From NCBI GenBank assembly GCA_023404675.1, contig JAEYAW010000028.1, forward strand, positions 243,620 through 307,619: a stretch of DNA of 64,000 bases, read 5' to 3'. Under the pieces are notes generated by a model that worked only from the letters and a program-made list of their open reading frames with translations, was not told the DNA's origin and searched no databases. Source of the DNA: Pseudomonadota bacterium. GTDB lineage: Bacteria > Pseudomonadota > Alphaproteobacteria > Rhizobiales > Xanthobacteraceae. Below, piece after piece: positions 8,094 through 21,172 of this stretch. Numbering within the stretch: position 1 is the first letter of the stretch; each line of letters opens with the position of its first letter. The position numbers and the translations under genes were made by a program.

Positions 8094-8981
8094 CTACCGC
8101 CCCCGCTCCAGCCGCTTCAGCACGTCGTCGAGCTGGTCGAGGTCGCGGTAGCGGATCTGCATCGAGCCGCCCGGCCCGCGATGCTCCACCGTGACCTTGA
8201 GGCCGAGCGCGTCGCTGACGCGCTTTTCCAGCGCGCGGGTGTCCGCATCCTTCTCGGTCGGCGCGGACGATGCGCGCGGCGTCTGCGGCTTGCGCTCCGG
8301 CACACCCGCCTCGTGCGCCAGCGCTTCCGCCTGACGCACGGTGAGGCCTTCTTCCACGATACGCTTGGCGACGGCGATCGGATCGTCGACGCCGATCAGC
8401 GCGCGCGCATGACCCATGGTCAGCTGGCCGGCGGAAATCATCTCCTGCACCGGATCGGGCAGCTTCGTCAGCCGCATCATGTTGGCGACGTGGCTGCGGC
8501 TCTTGCCGACGAGGCGCGCGATGTCGTCGGCACCGTGGTTGAAGTCGTCGGCGAGGGCGTGATAGCCGAGCGCCTCTTCCATCGGATTGAGATCGGAGCG
8601 CTGCACGTTCTCGATGATCGCGATCTCGAGCGCGGTGCCGTCGCCGACATCCATCTGCACCACCGGCACCTCGTGCAGGCCGGCGCGCTGCGAGGCGCGC
8701 CAGCGCCGCTCGCCCGCGATGATCTCGAAGCGGTCGTTGGCGCCACGCGTCGGCCGCACCACGATCGGCTGGATCAGACCGTGCTGCTTGATCGAGGCCG
8801 CCAGTTCGTTCAGCTCGGCGTCGGAAAATGCCCGGCGCGGATTGCGCGGATTGGGCTTGATGAACTCGATCGGCACTTTTCGCGGGCTGCGCGACGGCGC
8901 GGCTTTCGCCGCTTCGCCGCCGACGTCGCCGATCAGGCTCGCGAGACCACGTCCCAACCGCGAGCGTGCTTCCTCGGCCAT
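8094..8981 (-). CDS. parB: Chromosome partitioning protein ParB
   Basis: Centromere-binding CTPase that loads at parS and spreads, organising the origin region for segregation. The 295-residue protein starts MAEEARSRLGRGLASLIGD. It has the ParB/Srx CTP-binding motif GERRWRA at residues 90-96, the ENVQRSDLNPMEEA segment, a helix-turn-helix (GKSRSHVANMMRLTKL) and a C-terminal dimerisation domain. Its likely targets are the four GTTTCACGTGAAAC sites at 10672, 12709, 12761 and 12804. It lies downstream of parA with a 236-base gap containing repeats. Confidence 0.97.
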   Translation of the reverse strand: MAEEARSRLGRGLASLIGDVGGEAAKAAPSRSPRKVPIEFIKPNPRNPRRAFSDAELNELAASIKQHGLIQPIVVRPTRGANDRFEIIAGERRWRASQRAGLHEVPVVQMDVGDGTALEIAIIENVQRSDLNPMEEALGYHALADDFNHGADDIARLVGKSRSHVANMMRLTKLPDPVQEMISAGQLTMGHARALIGVDDPIAVAKRIVEEGLTVRQAEALAHEAGVPERKPQTPRASSAPTEKDADTRALEKRVSDALGLKVTVEHRGPGGSMQIRYRDLDQLDDVLKRLERGR

Positions 8982-9051
8982 TTTTTTTGCTCCTTCATAT
9001 CCGCACGCAGCGATGGCGCGCGATCAACTGCTCAGAGGAACACCCTCACCC

Positions 9052-9080
9052 CGAGGGGCCCGCGCATGGCGCGGCCCTCG
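9052..9080. repeat. Dispersed intergenic inverted repeat, family A
   Basis: A hairpin CGAGGGGCCCGCGC-ATG-GCGCGGCCCTCG between parB and parA, closely related to the copy at 5599-5627. Confidence 0.6.
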
Positions 9081-9169
9081 CAGAGCGACGGAGAAAATAT
9101 CTTACAAAGCGCCGTCCCGGAGTCGGCTTCAGCAAAGCTGAATCTGACTTCCGACTATTTCCCTGAGAC

Positions 9170-9218
9170 GAGCACGATCGTATCCGAAAACCGGATTCCA
9201 CTTTTCGGGATCATGCTC
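9170..9218. repeat. Dispersed palindrome with GAGCACGATC / GATCATGCTC ends, family B
   Basis: Inverted ends GAGCACGATC and GATCATGCTC enclose CCGAAAACCGGATTCCACTT-type sequence. I recognise this as a common intergenic element of Bradyrhizobium and Nitrobacter relatives. The element abuts the parA stop codon, with its last base being part of the TAG, so it may form the end of the parA message. Confidence 0.75.
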
Positions 9219-10090
9219 TAATGCGCCGCGCGCAGGTCGCGCTCGCGCTGAATCACTTCGGTCGCGAGCTTCAGATAGGCTTCGCTGCCGACGCATTTGA
9301 GATCGTACACCAGCACCGGCTTGCCATAGGACGGCGCTTCGGAGATGCGCACGTTGCGCGGGATCATGGTGTTGTAAACCTTCTCGCCCATGAACTGCCG
9401 CACGTCGGCGACCACCTGATTGGACAGGTTGTTGCGCGCATCAAACATCGTCATCACGATGCCGTGGATCGACAGGTTCGGATTCAGCGTCGAGCGCACC
9501 TGCTCCACGGTCTGCAGCAGCTGAGACAGACCTTCGAGCGCGAAGAACTCGCACTGCAGCGGCACCAGGATCGCATCCGACGCCGCCATCGCATTGACCG
9601 TCAGCAGATTGAGCGACGGCGGGCAGTCGATCAGCACGTAGGTGAAGTCCGCCTCCGGCGAGATGTTGGTGTTGAGCGGGGCGATGGCGTCGCGCAGCCG
9701 GTAGGCGCGGTCGCGCATCGAGCCCAGTTCGAGCTCAAGGCCGGACAGGTCCATCGTGGAGGGCGCGATCGACAGGCGCGGCACGGCGGTCGGGATTACG
9801 GCGTCGCGCAGCGGCATGTCGCCCATCAGCACGTCATAGGTGGAAGACGCGCGATGCTGCCGGTCGATGCCGAGCCCGGTCGAGGCGTTGCCCTGCGGAT
9901 CGAGATCGACGATCAGCACCCGCTCGCCGATGGCGGCCAGCGCGGTGCCGAGATTGATGGCGGTGGTCGTCTTGCCGACACCACCCTTCTGATTCGCCAT
10001 CGCGATGATTCGCGGCGTGGCGTGATCGGGCGCGCGCGCATTTTCACCCGCATCTCGCGTACCGGTTGAAATATCGTCAGTCTCGGTCAT
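9218..10090 (-). CDS. parA: Chromosome partitioning ATPase ParA
   Basis: Deviant Walker-A ATPase that with ParB moves the replicated origins. Residues 35-42 read KGGVGKTT, followed by LIVDLDPQGNASTG and IDCPPSLNLLTVNA (Walker B region), the standard order for ParA/Soj. I chose ATG 10090 (MTETDDISTG), giving 290 residues, because it lies in a 14-base overlap with the end of rsmG. A GTG at 10120 would extend it further into rsmG. The gene ends next to a dispersed palindrome. Confidence 0.96.
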   Translation of the reverse strand: MTETDDISTGTRDAGENARAPDHATPRIIAMANQKGGVGKTTTAINLGTALAAIGERVLIVDLDPQGNASTGLGIDRQHRASSTYDVLMGDMPLRDAVIPTAVPRLSIAPSTMDLSGLELELGSMRDRAYRLRDAIAPLNTNISPEADFTYVLIDCPPSLNLLTVNAMAASDAILVPLQCEFFALEGLSQLLQTVEQVRSTLNPNLSIHGIVMTMFDARNNLSNQVVADVRQFMGEKVYNTMIPRNVRISEAPSYGKPVLVYDLKCVGSEAYLKLATEVIQRERDLRAAH

Positions 10091-10740
10091 GGCCTTGGCG
10101 CTGTTTACGCTCGAGGGCACGGATATCCACGATCCAGCCTGGCCCTGTCAGACTGGGATGGAGGCCAAGGTCAATATTCCAATATTTAGTAGCTTCGGTC
10201 AATTCCGACTCTACATCTTGACCCTTGAGAAACAGCGCGCGTGCACCGCTGACGATCACCGGTTCGACCCACTGGAGCAGCATTTGTAGCGGCGCCAGCG
10301 CGCGCGCCGTGACGCAATCGTAACCCTGCGCCGAGCTATCCACATAATCCACGATATCCGACGGATGAACAACAGCCGATGCGCCGGACACGCGAATCGC
10401 CTCGCGCAGAAACGCAGCCTTCTTGCCGTTGCGCTCCACCAGATCGATGCGCCCGCCGGTGTCCGCCAGCACGCAGCCGAGCACGATGCCGGGGAATCCA
10501 CCGCCGCTGCCGAGGTCAAGCCAGCGCCGCGCGTCGGGCGCGAGCCGCAGAAGCTGCAGCGAATCGGCGACGTGGCGGGTCCAGATTTCTCCCAGCGTCG
10601 AAGGTGCGACCAGATTGGTCTTGGCCTGCCAAAGCAGCAGCAGATCGATGAAGCGGTCGAGCCGCGCTTGCGTTTCACGTGAAACAGGCGCGAGCGTGAG
10701 CGCGCGCGCCTTGTCGGCGGACAGCTCGGTCCCCCTCGCC

Positions 10741-10754
<14 letters not shown>
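10077..10754 (-). CDS. rsmG: 16S rRNA (guanine-N7) methyltransferase RsmG (GidB)
   Basis: SAM-dependent enzyme that methylates N7 of G527 in 16S rRNA; its loss gives low-level streptomycin resistance in many bacteria. The SAM motif is WLDLGSGGGFPG, with GSGGGFPG at about residues 82-89, and VTARALAPLQML follows. A parS site encodes part of the segment PVSRET near residue 24-28. I chose ATG 10754 (MSEAEARG), which overlaps the mnmG stop by 14 bases; two upstream ATGs (10763, 10769) are alternatives. Confidence 0.95.
10672..10685. promoter_or_regulatory. parS: parS centromere site inside rsmG
   Basis: A perfect palindrome GTTTCACGTGAAAC, the canonical ParB target, within the coding sequence of rsmG where it encodes part of VSRET. 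It is about 2 kb from the three-site cluster at 12.7 kb. Confidence 0.93.
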
Positions 10755-12636
<1,882 letters not shown>

Positions 12637-12708
12637 GGATCATTCTCCGATATTCCGGCCTGTATCTAGCGCGAGTTCGTGCCGGTCGAAAGACGGGAGG
12701 CGCGATCT

Positions 12709-12722
12709 GTTTCACGTGAAAC
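12709..12722. promoter_or_regulatory. parS: parS site 1 of the mnmG-mnmE intergenic cluster
   Basis: Perfect GTTTCACGTGAAAC, flanked by T and A. It is the member of the cluster nearest mnmG. Confidence 0.95.
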
Positions 12723-12760
12723 AGCCGACGCAAGCTACCGAGCATATTTCGACTGGATTT

Positions 12761-12774
12761 GTTTCACGTGAAAC
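12761..12774. promoter_or_regulatory. parS: parS site 2 of the mnmG-mnmE intergenic cluster
   Basis: Perfect GTTTCACGTGAAAC, 52 bases from site 1 measured start to start. Confidence 0.95.
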
Positions 12775-12803
12775 ACTGGTTGCTTCGAGGCGCGCTCCCT
12801 CCT

Positions 12804-12817
12804 GTTTCACGTGAAAC
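12804..12817. promoter_or_regulatory. parS: parS site 3 of the mnmG-mnmE intergenic cluster
   Basis: Perfect GTTTCACGTGAAAC, 43 bases from site 2 and only two bases from the mnmE stop codon at 12820. Confidence 0.95.
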
Positions 12818-12819
12818 AT

Positions 12820-14148
12820 TCACTTCCCTATGCAGAAATCCCGGAAGATCGTGTCCAGCACGTCCTCCACGTCGATCCGCCCGAGCAGACGCCCTAAAGC
12901 CCGCTGCGCCAGCCGGACTTCCTCCGCCAGCAGTTCGATCCCGCGCGAAGCGGCCGCATCGGCCCGGCCGAGGGCATCGAAGGTTTCCGCCAGTGCCGCC
13001 CGGTGCCGTTCCCGGGTCATCACCGCCTGATCGACCTGGAAGAACTCCGCCGCAAAGTTCGCAATATCTCGGAGAAGCGGCTCGATCCCCGCGCCGGACG
13101 CCGCCGAAATCCGGTGACTGACGTCTTCGACCGCATCCGCCGCCGAAACCAGATCGGATTTGGTACCGATCCGCCAGACCGGGGCCTGAAAAGCCGGTTC
13201 GAGGCCGCCGTCACCGTCCTCGTCTTTACCAGTTGCTAACCATAAAACGAGATCGGCCTGCCCGGCCCGCGCCCGCGCCCGGCGGACCCCCTCCTGCTCG
13301 ACAGGATCGTCGCTGTCCCGCAGTCCGGCGGTGTCGACCAGAGTGACCGGATAACCGCCGATATCGAGCTGAACCTCGATCACATCCCGCGTGGTGCCCG
13401 CGATCGGCGAGACGATGGCGACTTCGCGCTGCACCAGCCGGTTCATCAGGGTCGATTTGCCGACATTCGGCGCGCCAACAATGGCCACCACCATCCCGCC
13501 CCGCAGCCGTTCGCTGCGCCCGCCCCCGCCCAGCACCGCGGCGATCTCCGCGCGGAGCCCCGCAATCCGCTCCAGGGCCGGCCCGGCGAGATCGTCCGGC
13601 ACGTCGCCTTCGTCGGAAAAGTCGATATCGGCTTCCAGCAGGGCCCCGATGGCGATCAGCCGCGCCCGCCAGTCCCGTGCGCGCTCACCCAGAAGCCCCT
13701 CCATCTGCCGCAGGGCCAGCCGCCGCTGCACGTCGGTGTCGGCATGGATCAGATCGTCCAGCCCTTCGGCCTCGGTCAGGTCGATCTTGCCGTTCTCAAA
13801 GGCCTGCCGGGTGAATTCGCCCGGCTCGGCCGGACGCAGACCCGGCTGCACCGCGAGTTCGGCGAACAGGGCCGCCAGCACCGCACGGCTGCCATGGACA
13901 TGGAGTTCGGCGACATCCTCCCCGGTCGCGCTGGCAGGTGCCGGAAACCACAGCGCCACCGCATCGTCGATCATCTCGCCGGACCGCGCCTTCAGGCGGC
14001 TTCGCATCGCCCGGCGCGGTTCGGGCAGACGCCCAACCAACGCCGTCAGAGCCTGCCCCGCCTGCGGCCCCGACATCCGCACCACGGCGATGGCCGCAGG
14101 TACGCGGCCGGACGACAGGGCGAATATGGTTTGCGCGGCCGGACCCAT
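12820..14148 (-). CDS. mnmE: tRNA modification GTPase MnmE (TrmE)
   Basis: GTPase partner of MnmG in wobble-uridine modification. It has the N-terminal formyl-THF-binding domain, a helical domain and an inserted G domain: G1 GAPNVGKS at 225-232, G2 GTTRD near 251, G3 DTAG at 272-275, and C-terminal CIGK, which carries the catalytic cysteine. The G4 motif reads TKSD (329-332) instead of the common NKxD. The 442-residue length is standard. It is the first gene of the leftward block mnmE-mnmG-rsmG-parA-parB and is divergent from the DUF255 gene. Confidence 0.97.
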   Translation of the reverse strand: MGPAAQTIFALSSGRVPAAIAVVRMSGPQAGQALTALVGRLPEPRRAMRSRLKARSGEMIDDAVALWFPAPASATGEDVAELHVHGSRAVLAALFAELAVQPGLRPAEPGEFTRQAFENGKIDLTEAEGLDDLIHADTDVQRRLALRQMEGLLGERARDWRARLIAIGALLEADIDFSDEGDVPDDLAGPALERIAGLRAEIAAVLGGGGRSERLRGGMVVAIVGAPNVGKSTLMNRLVQREVAIVSPIAGTTRDVIEVQLDIGGYPVTLVDTAGLRDSDDPVEQEGVRRARARAGQADLVLWLATGKDEDGDGGLEPAFQAPVWRIGTKSDLVSAADAVEDVSHRISAASGAGIEPLLRDIANFAAEFFQVDQAVMTRERHRAALAETFDALGRADAAASRGIELLAEEVRLAQRALGRLLGRIDVEDVLDTIFRDFCIGK

Positions 14149-14252
14149 TGCCTATCTTCCGAGTTCCAGATTCATCATCACGTCGCGACCTGACGCCACT
14201 GGTGGTCGCCTGAACGTAAACCGATCCAATCTCGGATCCTTGGACATTCCCG

Positions 14253-16277
<2,025 letters not shown>

Positions 16278-16324
16278 TCGCGGCCCGTTCGCGAGACTGC
16301 GCCAGCCGGCGAGGACCGCGAAAA

Positions 16325-16483
16325 TCAGTCACGTGGGCCATACCACCAGTGAATGCTTTGCCGTGCCCTGTGGCCATCCCTGTGCGTCGGCAACGACAGC
16401 CCGCGCCAGAAACCGATCAGCACGAACAGGAACATCAAACCGGCGAGACCGTAAAAGGCATAGGAGAAGATCGTTGCCAGCAT
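16325..16483 (-). CDS. Small single-span membrane protein, function unknown
   Basis: A 52-residue ORF MLATIFSYAFYGLAGLMFLF followed by VLIGFWRGLSLPTHRDG and ending WWYGPRD: one hydrophobic span near residues 5-27 with a basic, probably cytoplasmic tail. An AGGAGG sequence about 10 bases before ATG 16483 decides the start; a longer in-frame form from 16537 would put that site inside the coding region. It lies between the convergent DUF255 gene and the 3' end of rho on the same strand. I do not recognise the family. Confidence 0.6.
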   Translation of the reverse strand: MLATIFSYAFYGLAGLMFLFVLIGFWRGLSLPTHRDGHRARQSIHWWYGPRD

Positions 16484-16622
16484 GCACGCACCCTCCTCCT
16501 GACACTGCTTCCAAATGGCACCCAACCCAAGGGCCACGATCCGGACTTGCCGGATCCCCGACCTTCAGTCGAGGCCGCGCCACCGTCGGTTCACCGACCG
16601 ACGGCGATGCACGCCATCCCCA

Positions 16623-17888
<1,266 letters not shown>

Positions 17889-18086
17889 GGGAGAGTCCTG
17901 ATGGCGATCTTGAGGGGGGATAGGGGGGACGCCTGACATGAATGATGTGCGCCAGCCTGAAGGAAGGGAGAGTCGCAGACCCTGAGCGAGAGAAGGCCGG
18001 AAGGTAACCGAAACCTGACGCGGAGGCCGATTCCTCCGCGAGAAACCGGGAGGCCCGCATGCGCCTGCGTGGGGTGAGATGCCGCC

Positions 18087-18115
18087 AATATAGAAAACTC
18101 GGCGGCCCGGCGCAA
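18087..18115 (-). promoter_or_regulatory. Likely sigma-70 promoter of rho
   Basis: On the reverse strand TTGCGC (18115-18110) and TATATT (18092-18087) are separated by exactly 17 bases, close to the housekeeping consensus. This would start a transcript near 18080 with a leader of about 190 nucleotides before the rho ATG, in keeping with the long autoregulated rho leaders known in other bacteria. Confidence 0.5.
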
Positions 18116-18148
18116 GATAACTCCAGCGCGCAAGAATTGAGCGATCGC

Positions 18149-18586
18149 CTAAAAAGGCTTCACCACAACCAGAATCACAATCAGAATCATGAGGACTGTC
18201 GGGACCTCGTTGATAATCCGATAGAATTTCTGACTTCTGGTATTCCGGTCCAGTGCAAAATCGCGGACCCGGGCCGTCAAAAATCCGTGCATCGCGCTCA
18301 TGGCCAGCACCAGCACGAATTTGGCGTGAAACCAGGGCGATCTGATCCAGTCCCCCTGCCAGACGAGGATCAATCCGAAAACCCAGGTGGCGATCATGGC
18401 CGGATTGATGATCGCCTTCAGCAGCCGCCGCTCCATGACCTTGAACGTCTCGGATTGCCTCGATCCGGGTTCGGCCTCGCAATGATAGACGAACAGGCGT
18501 GGCAGATAGAGCATGCCGGCCATCCAGGCGATGACCGCAATGACATGGAAAGCCTTGATCCAGTTGTACGAGATCCACTCTTCCAT
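18149..18586 (-). CDS. hemJ: Protoporphyrinogen IX oxidase HemJ
   Basis: Membrane enzyme that oxidises protoporphyrinogen IX to protoporphyrin IX, the second-last step of heme synthesis. The 145-residue protein has four hydrophobic segments, starts MEEWISYNWIKAFHVIAVIA with the conserved histidine at 14, and contains MLYLPRLFVYH and FHAKFVLVLAMSAMHG, as in the UPF0093/HemJ family. I chose ATG 18586; the TTG at 18613 is less likely. It faces the proposed origin region, where other alphaproteobacteria usually have hemE. Confidence 0.9.
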   Translation of the reverse strand: MEEWISYNWIKAFHVIAVIAWMAGMLYLPRLFVYHCEAEPGSRQSETFKVMERRLLKAIINPAMIATWVFGLILVWQGDWIRSPWFHAKFVLVLAMSAMHGFLTARVRDFALDRNTRSQKFYRIINEVPTVLMILIVILVVVKPF

Positions 18587-18613
18587 TGCAGACCGTTTTG
18601 AACTTCCGCCCAA

Positions 18614-19052
18614 TTGCCGCGTTAACCGGATTGAAAGGATCGATCCGCTAAACCATGAGAGCAGGGCAAGGTCTATCCATGCCTCATGCCTTTCTCAAAT
18701 CATATTTCTAGAATCTGGTTTGTAGTGTTTGTGACGGTGGATTGTGCCGGCGCAAAACTGCCCGCAGGCTATCAACAGGCTTTGCCGGACCGCGGCAGTT
18801 CTCCAGATTTTTCACGGGGCATGGGTGGCGGCGCGGGAATCCCTTTCCGCTGAAGAGGTTCGCTCGCGGCAGAGGATGATTGTCCAGAGACAAATCCACA
18901 TCCCCGGATTATCATTGCACGAGGCTCCGATTGTTTTCCAAACCATGAGGCGGTGTGAATAAACGTCCGTTTGTCCCGCGGTCACGGCCGGATTGCATCG
19001 GGATGCCCCGCACTCCACATCGATTCACAGGTTTCCCCGCCTTGAGTTTGTC
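18614..19052. other. oriC: Proposed chromosomal replication origin (oriC)
   Basis: A 439-base non-coding interval between the divergent hemJ and ppsR. It contains a perfect DnaA box TTATTCACA on the reverse strand (18954-18962), several two-mismatch boxes (CTATCAACA 18769, TTTTTCACG 18808, AAATCCACA 18892, CGATTCACA 19021), a locally AT-rich segment at about 18690-18730, three GANTC sites (18711, 18837, 19022) and a repeated AAACCATGAG (18650-18659, 18940-18949) similar to CtrA half-sites. Flanking rho-hemJ and ppsR-maf-coaE-dnaQ is the order seen at the Caulobacter and rhizobial origins. No protein-coding ORF here looks real. Confidence 0.65.
18954..18962 (-). promoter_or_regulatory. Perfect DnaA box
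   Basis: TGTGAATAA on the forward strand, TTATTCACA on the reverse, an exact match to the TTATNCACA consensus. It lies 90 bases before the ppsR start. Confidence 0.7.
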
Positions 19053-19904
19053 ATGCCGCTGAACACCGGCAGTTACTTTCATCTCCACCTCGTGTCCGAC
19101 TCGACCGGCGAGACGTTGATCACCGTGTCGCGCGCGGTCTCGGCCCAATATGCGAATGTCTCGCCCGTGGAGCATGTCTATCCGCTGGTGCGAAGCCAGA
19201 AGCAGCTGGATCGCGTGCTGGCCGAGATCGAGGAATCGCCCGGGATCGTGCTGTTCACGCTTCTTGAAAAGGATCTGGTCGACAGGCTGGAAGCCAAGTG
19301 TCAGGAGATCAACATCCCGAGCCTGTCGATCATCGGGCCGGTGATGCAGTTGTTTCAGGCCTATCTCGGGGCCTCGACGATCGGCCGCGTCGGCGCGCAG
19401 CACACGCTTAATGCCGACTATTTCAAGCGGATCGATGCACTGAACTACACCATGATGCATGACGATGGTCAGCACGTGGAAGGGCTGGAGGATGCCGATG
19501 TCGTGCTCGTCGGCGTTTCGCGGACATCGAAGACGCCGACCTCGATCTACCTCGCCAACCGCGGGATCCGCACCGCGAATGTGCCGCTCGTGCTCGGTAT
19601 CCCCATTCCCCAGCAGCTCGAAACGCTGAAGAAACCGCTTGTCGTCAGCCTGCATGCGACGCCGGAGCGGCTGATTCAGGTGCGGCAGAACCGTCTGCTC
19701 AGCATCTCCGCCGGCGGCATCGACGGCAACAACGATTCCTATATCGACCGTCAGGTCGTGACGGACGAAGTTGCCTATGCCCGCCGTCTCAGCGCGAAGC
19801 ATCAGTGGGTCCTGCTCGACGTGACGCGGCGATCGATCGAGGAGACGGCAGCCGCCATCATGAAGCTGTTCGCGGACCGCCAGCGCAACCGGATATCCGA
19901 ATGA
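19053..19904 (+). CDS. ppsR: Pyruvate phosphate dikinase / PEP synthase regulatory protein (DUF299)
   Basis: Bifunctional ADP-dependent kinase and phosphorylase that switches pyruvate phosphate dikinase or PEP synthase off and on by threonine phosphorylation. The 283-residue protein starts MPLNTGSYFHLHLVSDSTGE, where DSTGET is a family mark, and has the P-loop GVSRTSKT at 154-161. This is the same family as the rickettsial RP001 gene that flanks the alphaproteobacterial origin. I chose ATG 19053. The maf gene starts inside its stop codon (ATGA). Confidence 0.92.
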   Translation: MPLNTGSYFHLHLVSDSTGETLITVSRAVSAQYANVSPVEHVYPLVRSQKQLDRVLAEIEESPGIVLFTLLEKDLVDRLEAKCQEINIPSLSIIGPVMQLFQAYLGASTIGRVGAQHTLNADYFKRIDALNYTMMHDDGQHVEGLEDADVVLVGVSRTSKTPTSIYLANRGIRTANVPLVLGIPIPQQLETLKKPLVVSLHATPERLIQVRQNRLLSISAGGIDGNNDSYIDRQVVTDEVAYARRLSAKHQWVLLDVTRRSIEETAAAIMKLFADRQRNRISE

Positions 19905-20509
19905 CCCTGTGGCGCGGCGAAAGTCGGCCGGTGCTGGCGTCGAAGAGCATGTCCCGGCAATCCCTCCTTCGAGGCGCCGGCATTCCATTCGACATCGATC
20001 CCGCCGATATCGACGAGCGCGCGCTTCAGGCCGCAGCGGGTCCTGTGTCCCCCGGGCGGATCGCGGCGCTGCTCGCGGCCGGAAAGGCGCGGGTTGTCTC
20101 GAACAGGCACCCGGGCCGCATCGTGATCGGTGCGGACCAGACGCTGGCACTTGGGGCCAGGCTTTTCAACAAGCCGGCCGACCGCGCGGCAGCGATGACC
20201 CAGTTGCAGGCTCTCTCCGGGAGAACCCACGAACTTCATTCCGCGATTGCCATCGCGCGGGATGGACAGGTTCTGGATGAAACCGTCGCCGTTGCGCGCA
20301 TGACGTTCCGCGTGCTGGATGAGACTGCCGTCGCGCGCTATCTCGATCTTGCAGGCGATGTCGTCCTGTCGAGCGTCGGGGCGTATCAGCTCGAAGGGCT
20401 CGGTGTTCATCTGTTCGAGCGGATCGAGGGCGATTACTTTACGATCCTCGGCCTGCCGCTGGTGCCGTTGCTCGCAAGTCTGCGCCGGCTCGATCTGCTG
20501 GCGATCTAG
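19901..20509 (+). CDS. maf: Maf-family nucleoside triphosphate pyrophosphatase
   Basis: House-cleaning enzyme that hydrolyses non-canonical or modified nucleoside triphosphates. The 202-residue protein begins MTLWRGESRPVLASKSMSRQ, a variant of the LASxSPRR substrate-binding start, and continues with VIGADQTLAL and LSSVGAYQLEGLG, both conserved in Maf. Its ATG overlaps the ppsR stop by four bases. aroE, usually next in this gene order, is absent: only 40 bases separate maf from coaE. Confidence 0.92.
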   Translation: MTLWRGESRPVLASKSMSRQSLLRGAGIPFDIDPADIDERALQAAAGPVSPGRIAALLAAGKARVVSNRHPGRIVIGADQTLALGARLFNKPADRAAAMTQLQALSGRTHELHSAIAIARDGQVLDETVAVARMTFRVLDETAVARYLDLAGDVVLSSVGAYQLEGLGVHLFERIEGDYFTILGLPLVPLLASLRRLDLLAI

Positions 20510-20549
20510 TCAAAAATGACCGGCATCGGGCCGGGATTATGGGGATGAA

Positions 20550-21149
20550 ATGCTGCTGCTCGGACTGACCGGGTCGATCGGGATGGGAAAATCGACCACC
20601 GCCAGGCTGTTCGCGGAAGCCGGTGTGCCGGTCTACGACGCGGATGCCACGGTCCATCATGTCTATGAGAACGAGGCGGTGCCGCTGATCGAAGCTGCGT
20701 TTCCCGGCACCACCGAGCATGGCCGGGTTGACCGCCAGAAGCTGTCCGCGAAAGTCGTGCACGATCACGACGCGATGAAGAGGCTGGAAACCCTTGTGCA
20801 CCCGCTGCTCCGTGCCCATCAGGACAGGTTTCTGGCGGATGCCGAGAAATCCGGCGCGGCAGTTGCGGTGCTCGACGTGCCGCTGCTGTTCGAGACCGGC
20901 GGCGACAAGCGGGTCGACGCGGTGGTCGTGGTCTCGACCGCGCCGCATGTCCAGCGCGAACGCATTCTGGCCCGGGACAACATGACGCTGGAGAAGCTGG
21001 AGGCCATCCTTGCCCGGCAGGTTCCGGACGAGGAAAAGCGGGCGCGGGCCGATTTCATCGTGGATACATCGCACGGACTGGAGCCGGTCCGTGCCCAGAT
21101 CCGGGACATTCTGGCACAGGTCGCTAGACTGCCGCGACGGCGGCCCTGA
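20550..21149 (+). CDS. coaE: Dephospho-CoA kinase
   Basis: Catalyses the last step of coenzyme A synthesis, ATP-dependent phosphorylation of dephospho-CoA. It begins MLLLGLTGSIGMGKST, with the P-loop near residues 8-16, followed by VPVYDADATVHHVY and LDVPLLFETGGDKRVD, all diagnostic. The 199-residue length is standard. It is third in the ppsR-maf-coaE-dnaQ set. Confidence 0.95.
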   Translation: MLLLGLTGSIGMGKSTTARLFAEAGVPVYDADATVHHVYENEAVPLIEAAFPGTTEHGRVDRQKLSAKVVHDHDAMKRLETLVHPLLRAHQDRFLADAEKSGAAVAVLDVPLLFETGGDKRVDAVVVVSTAPHVQRERILARDNMTLEKLEAILARQVPDEEKRARADFIVDTSHGLEPVRAQIRDILAQVARLPRRRP

Positions 21150-21172
21150 TTCGCCTTTCGGACTCCGATGTC

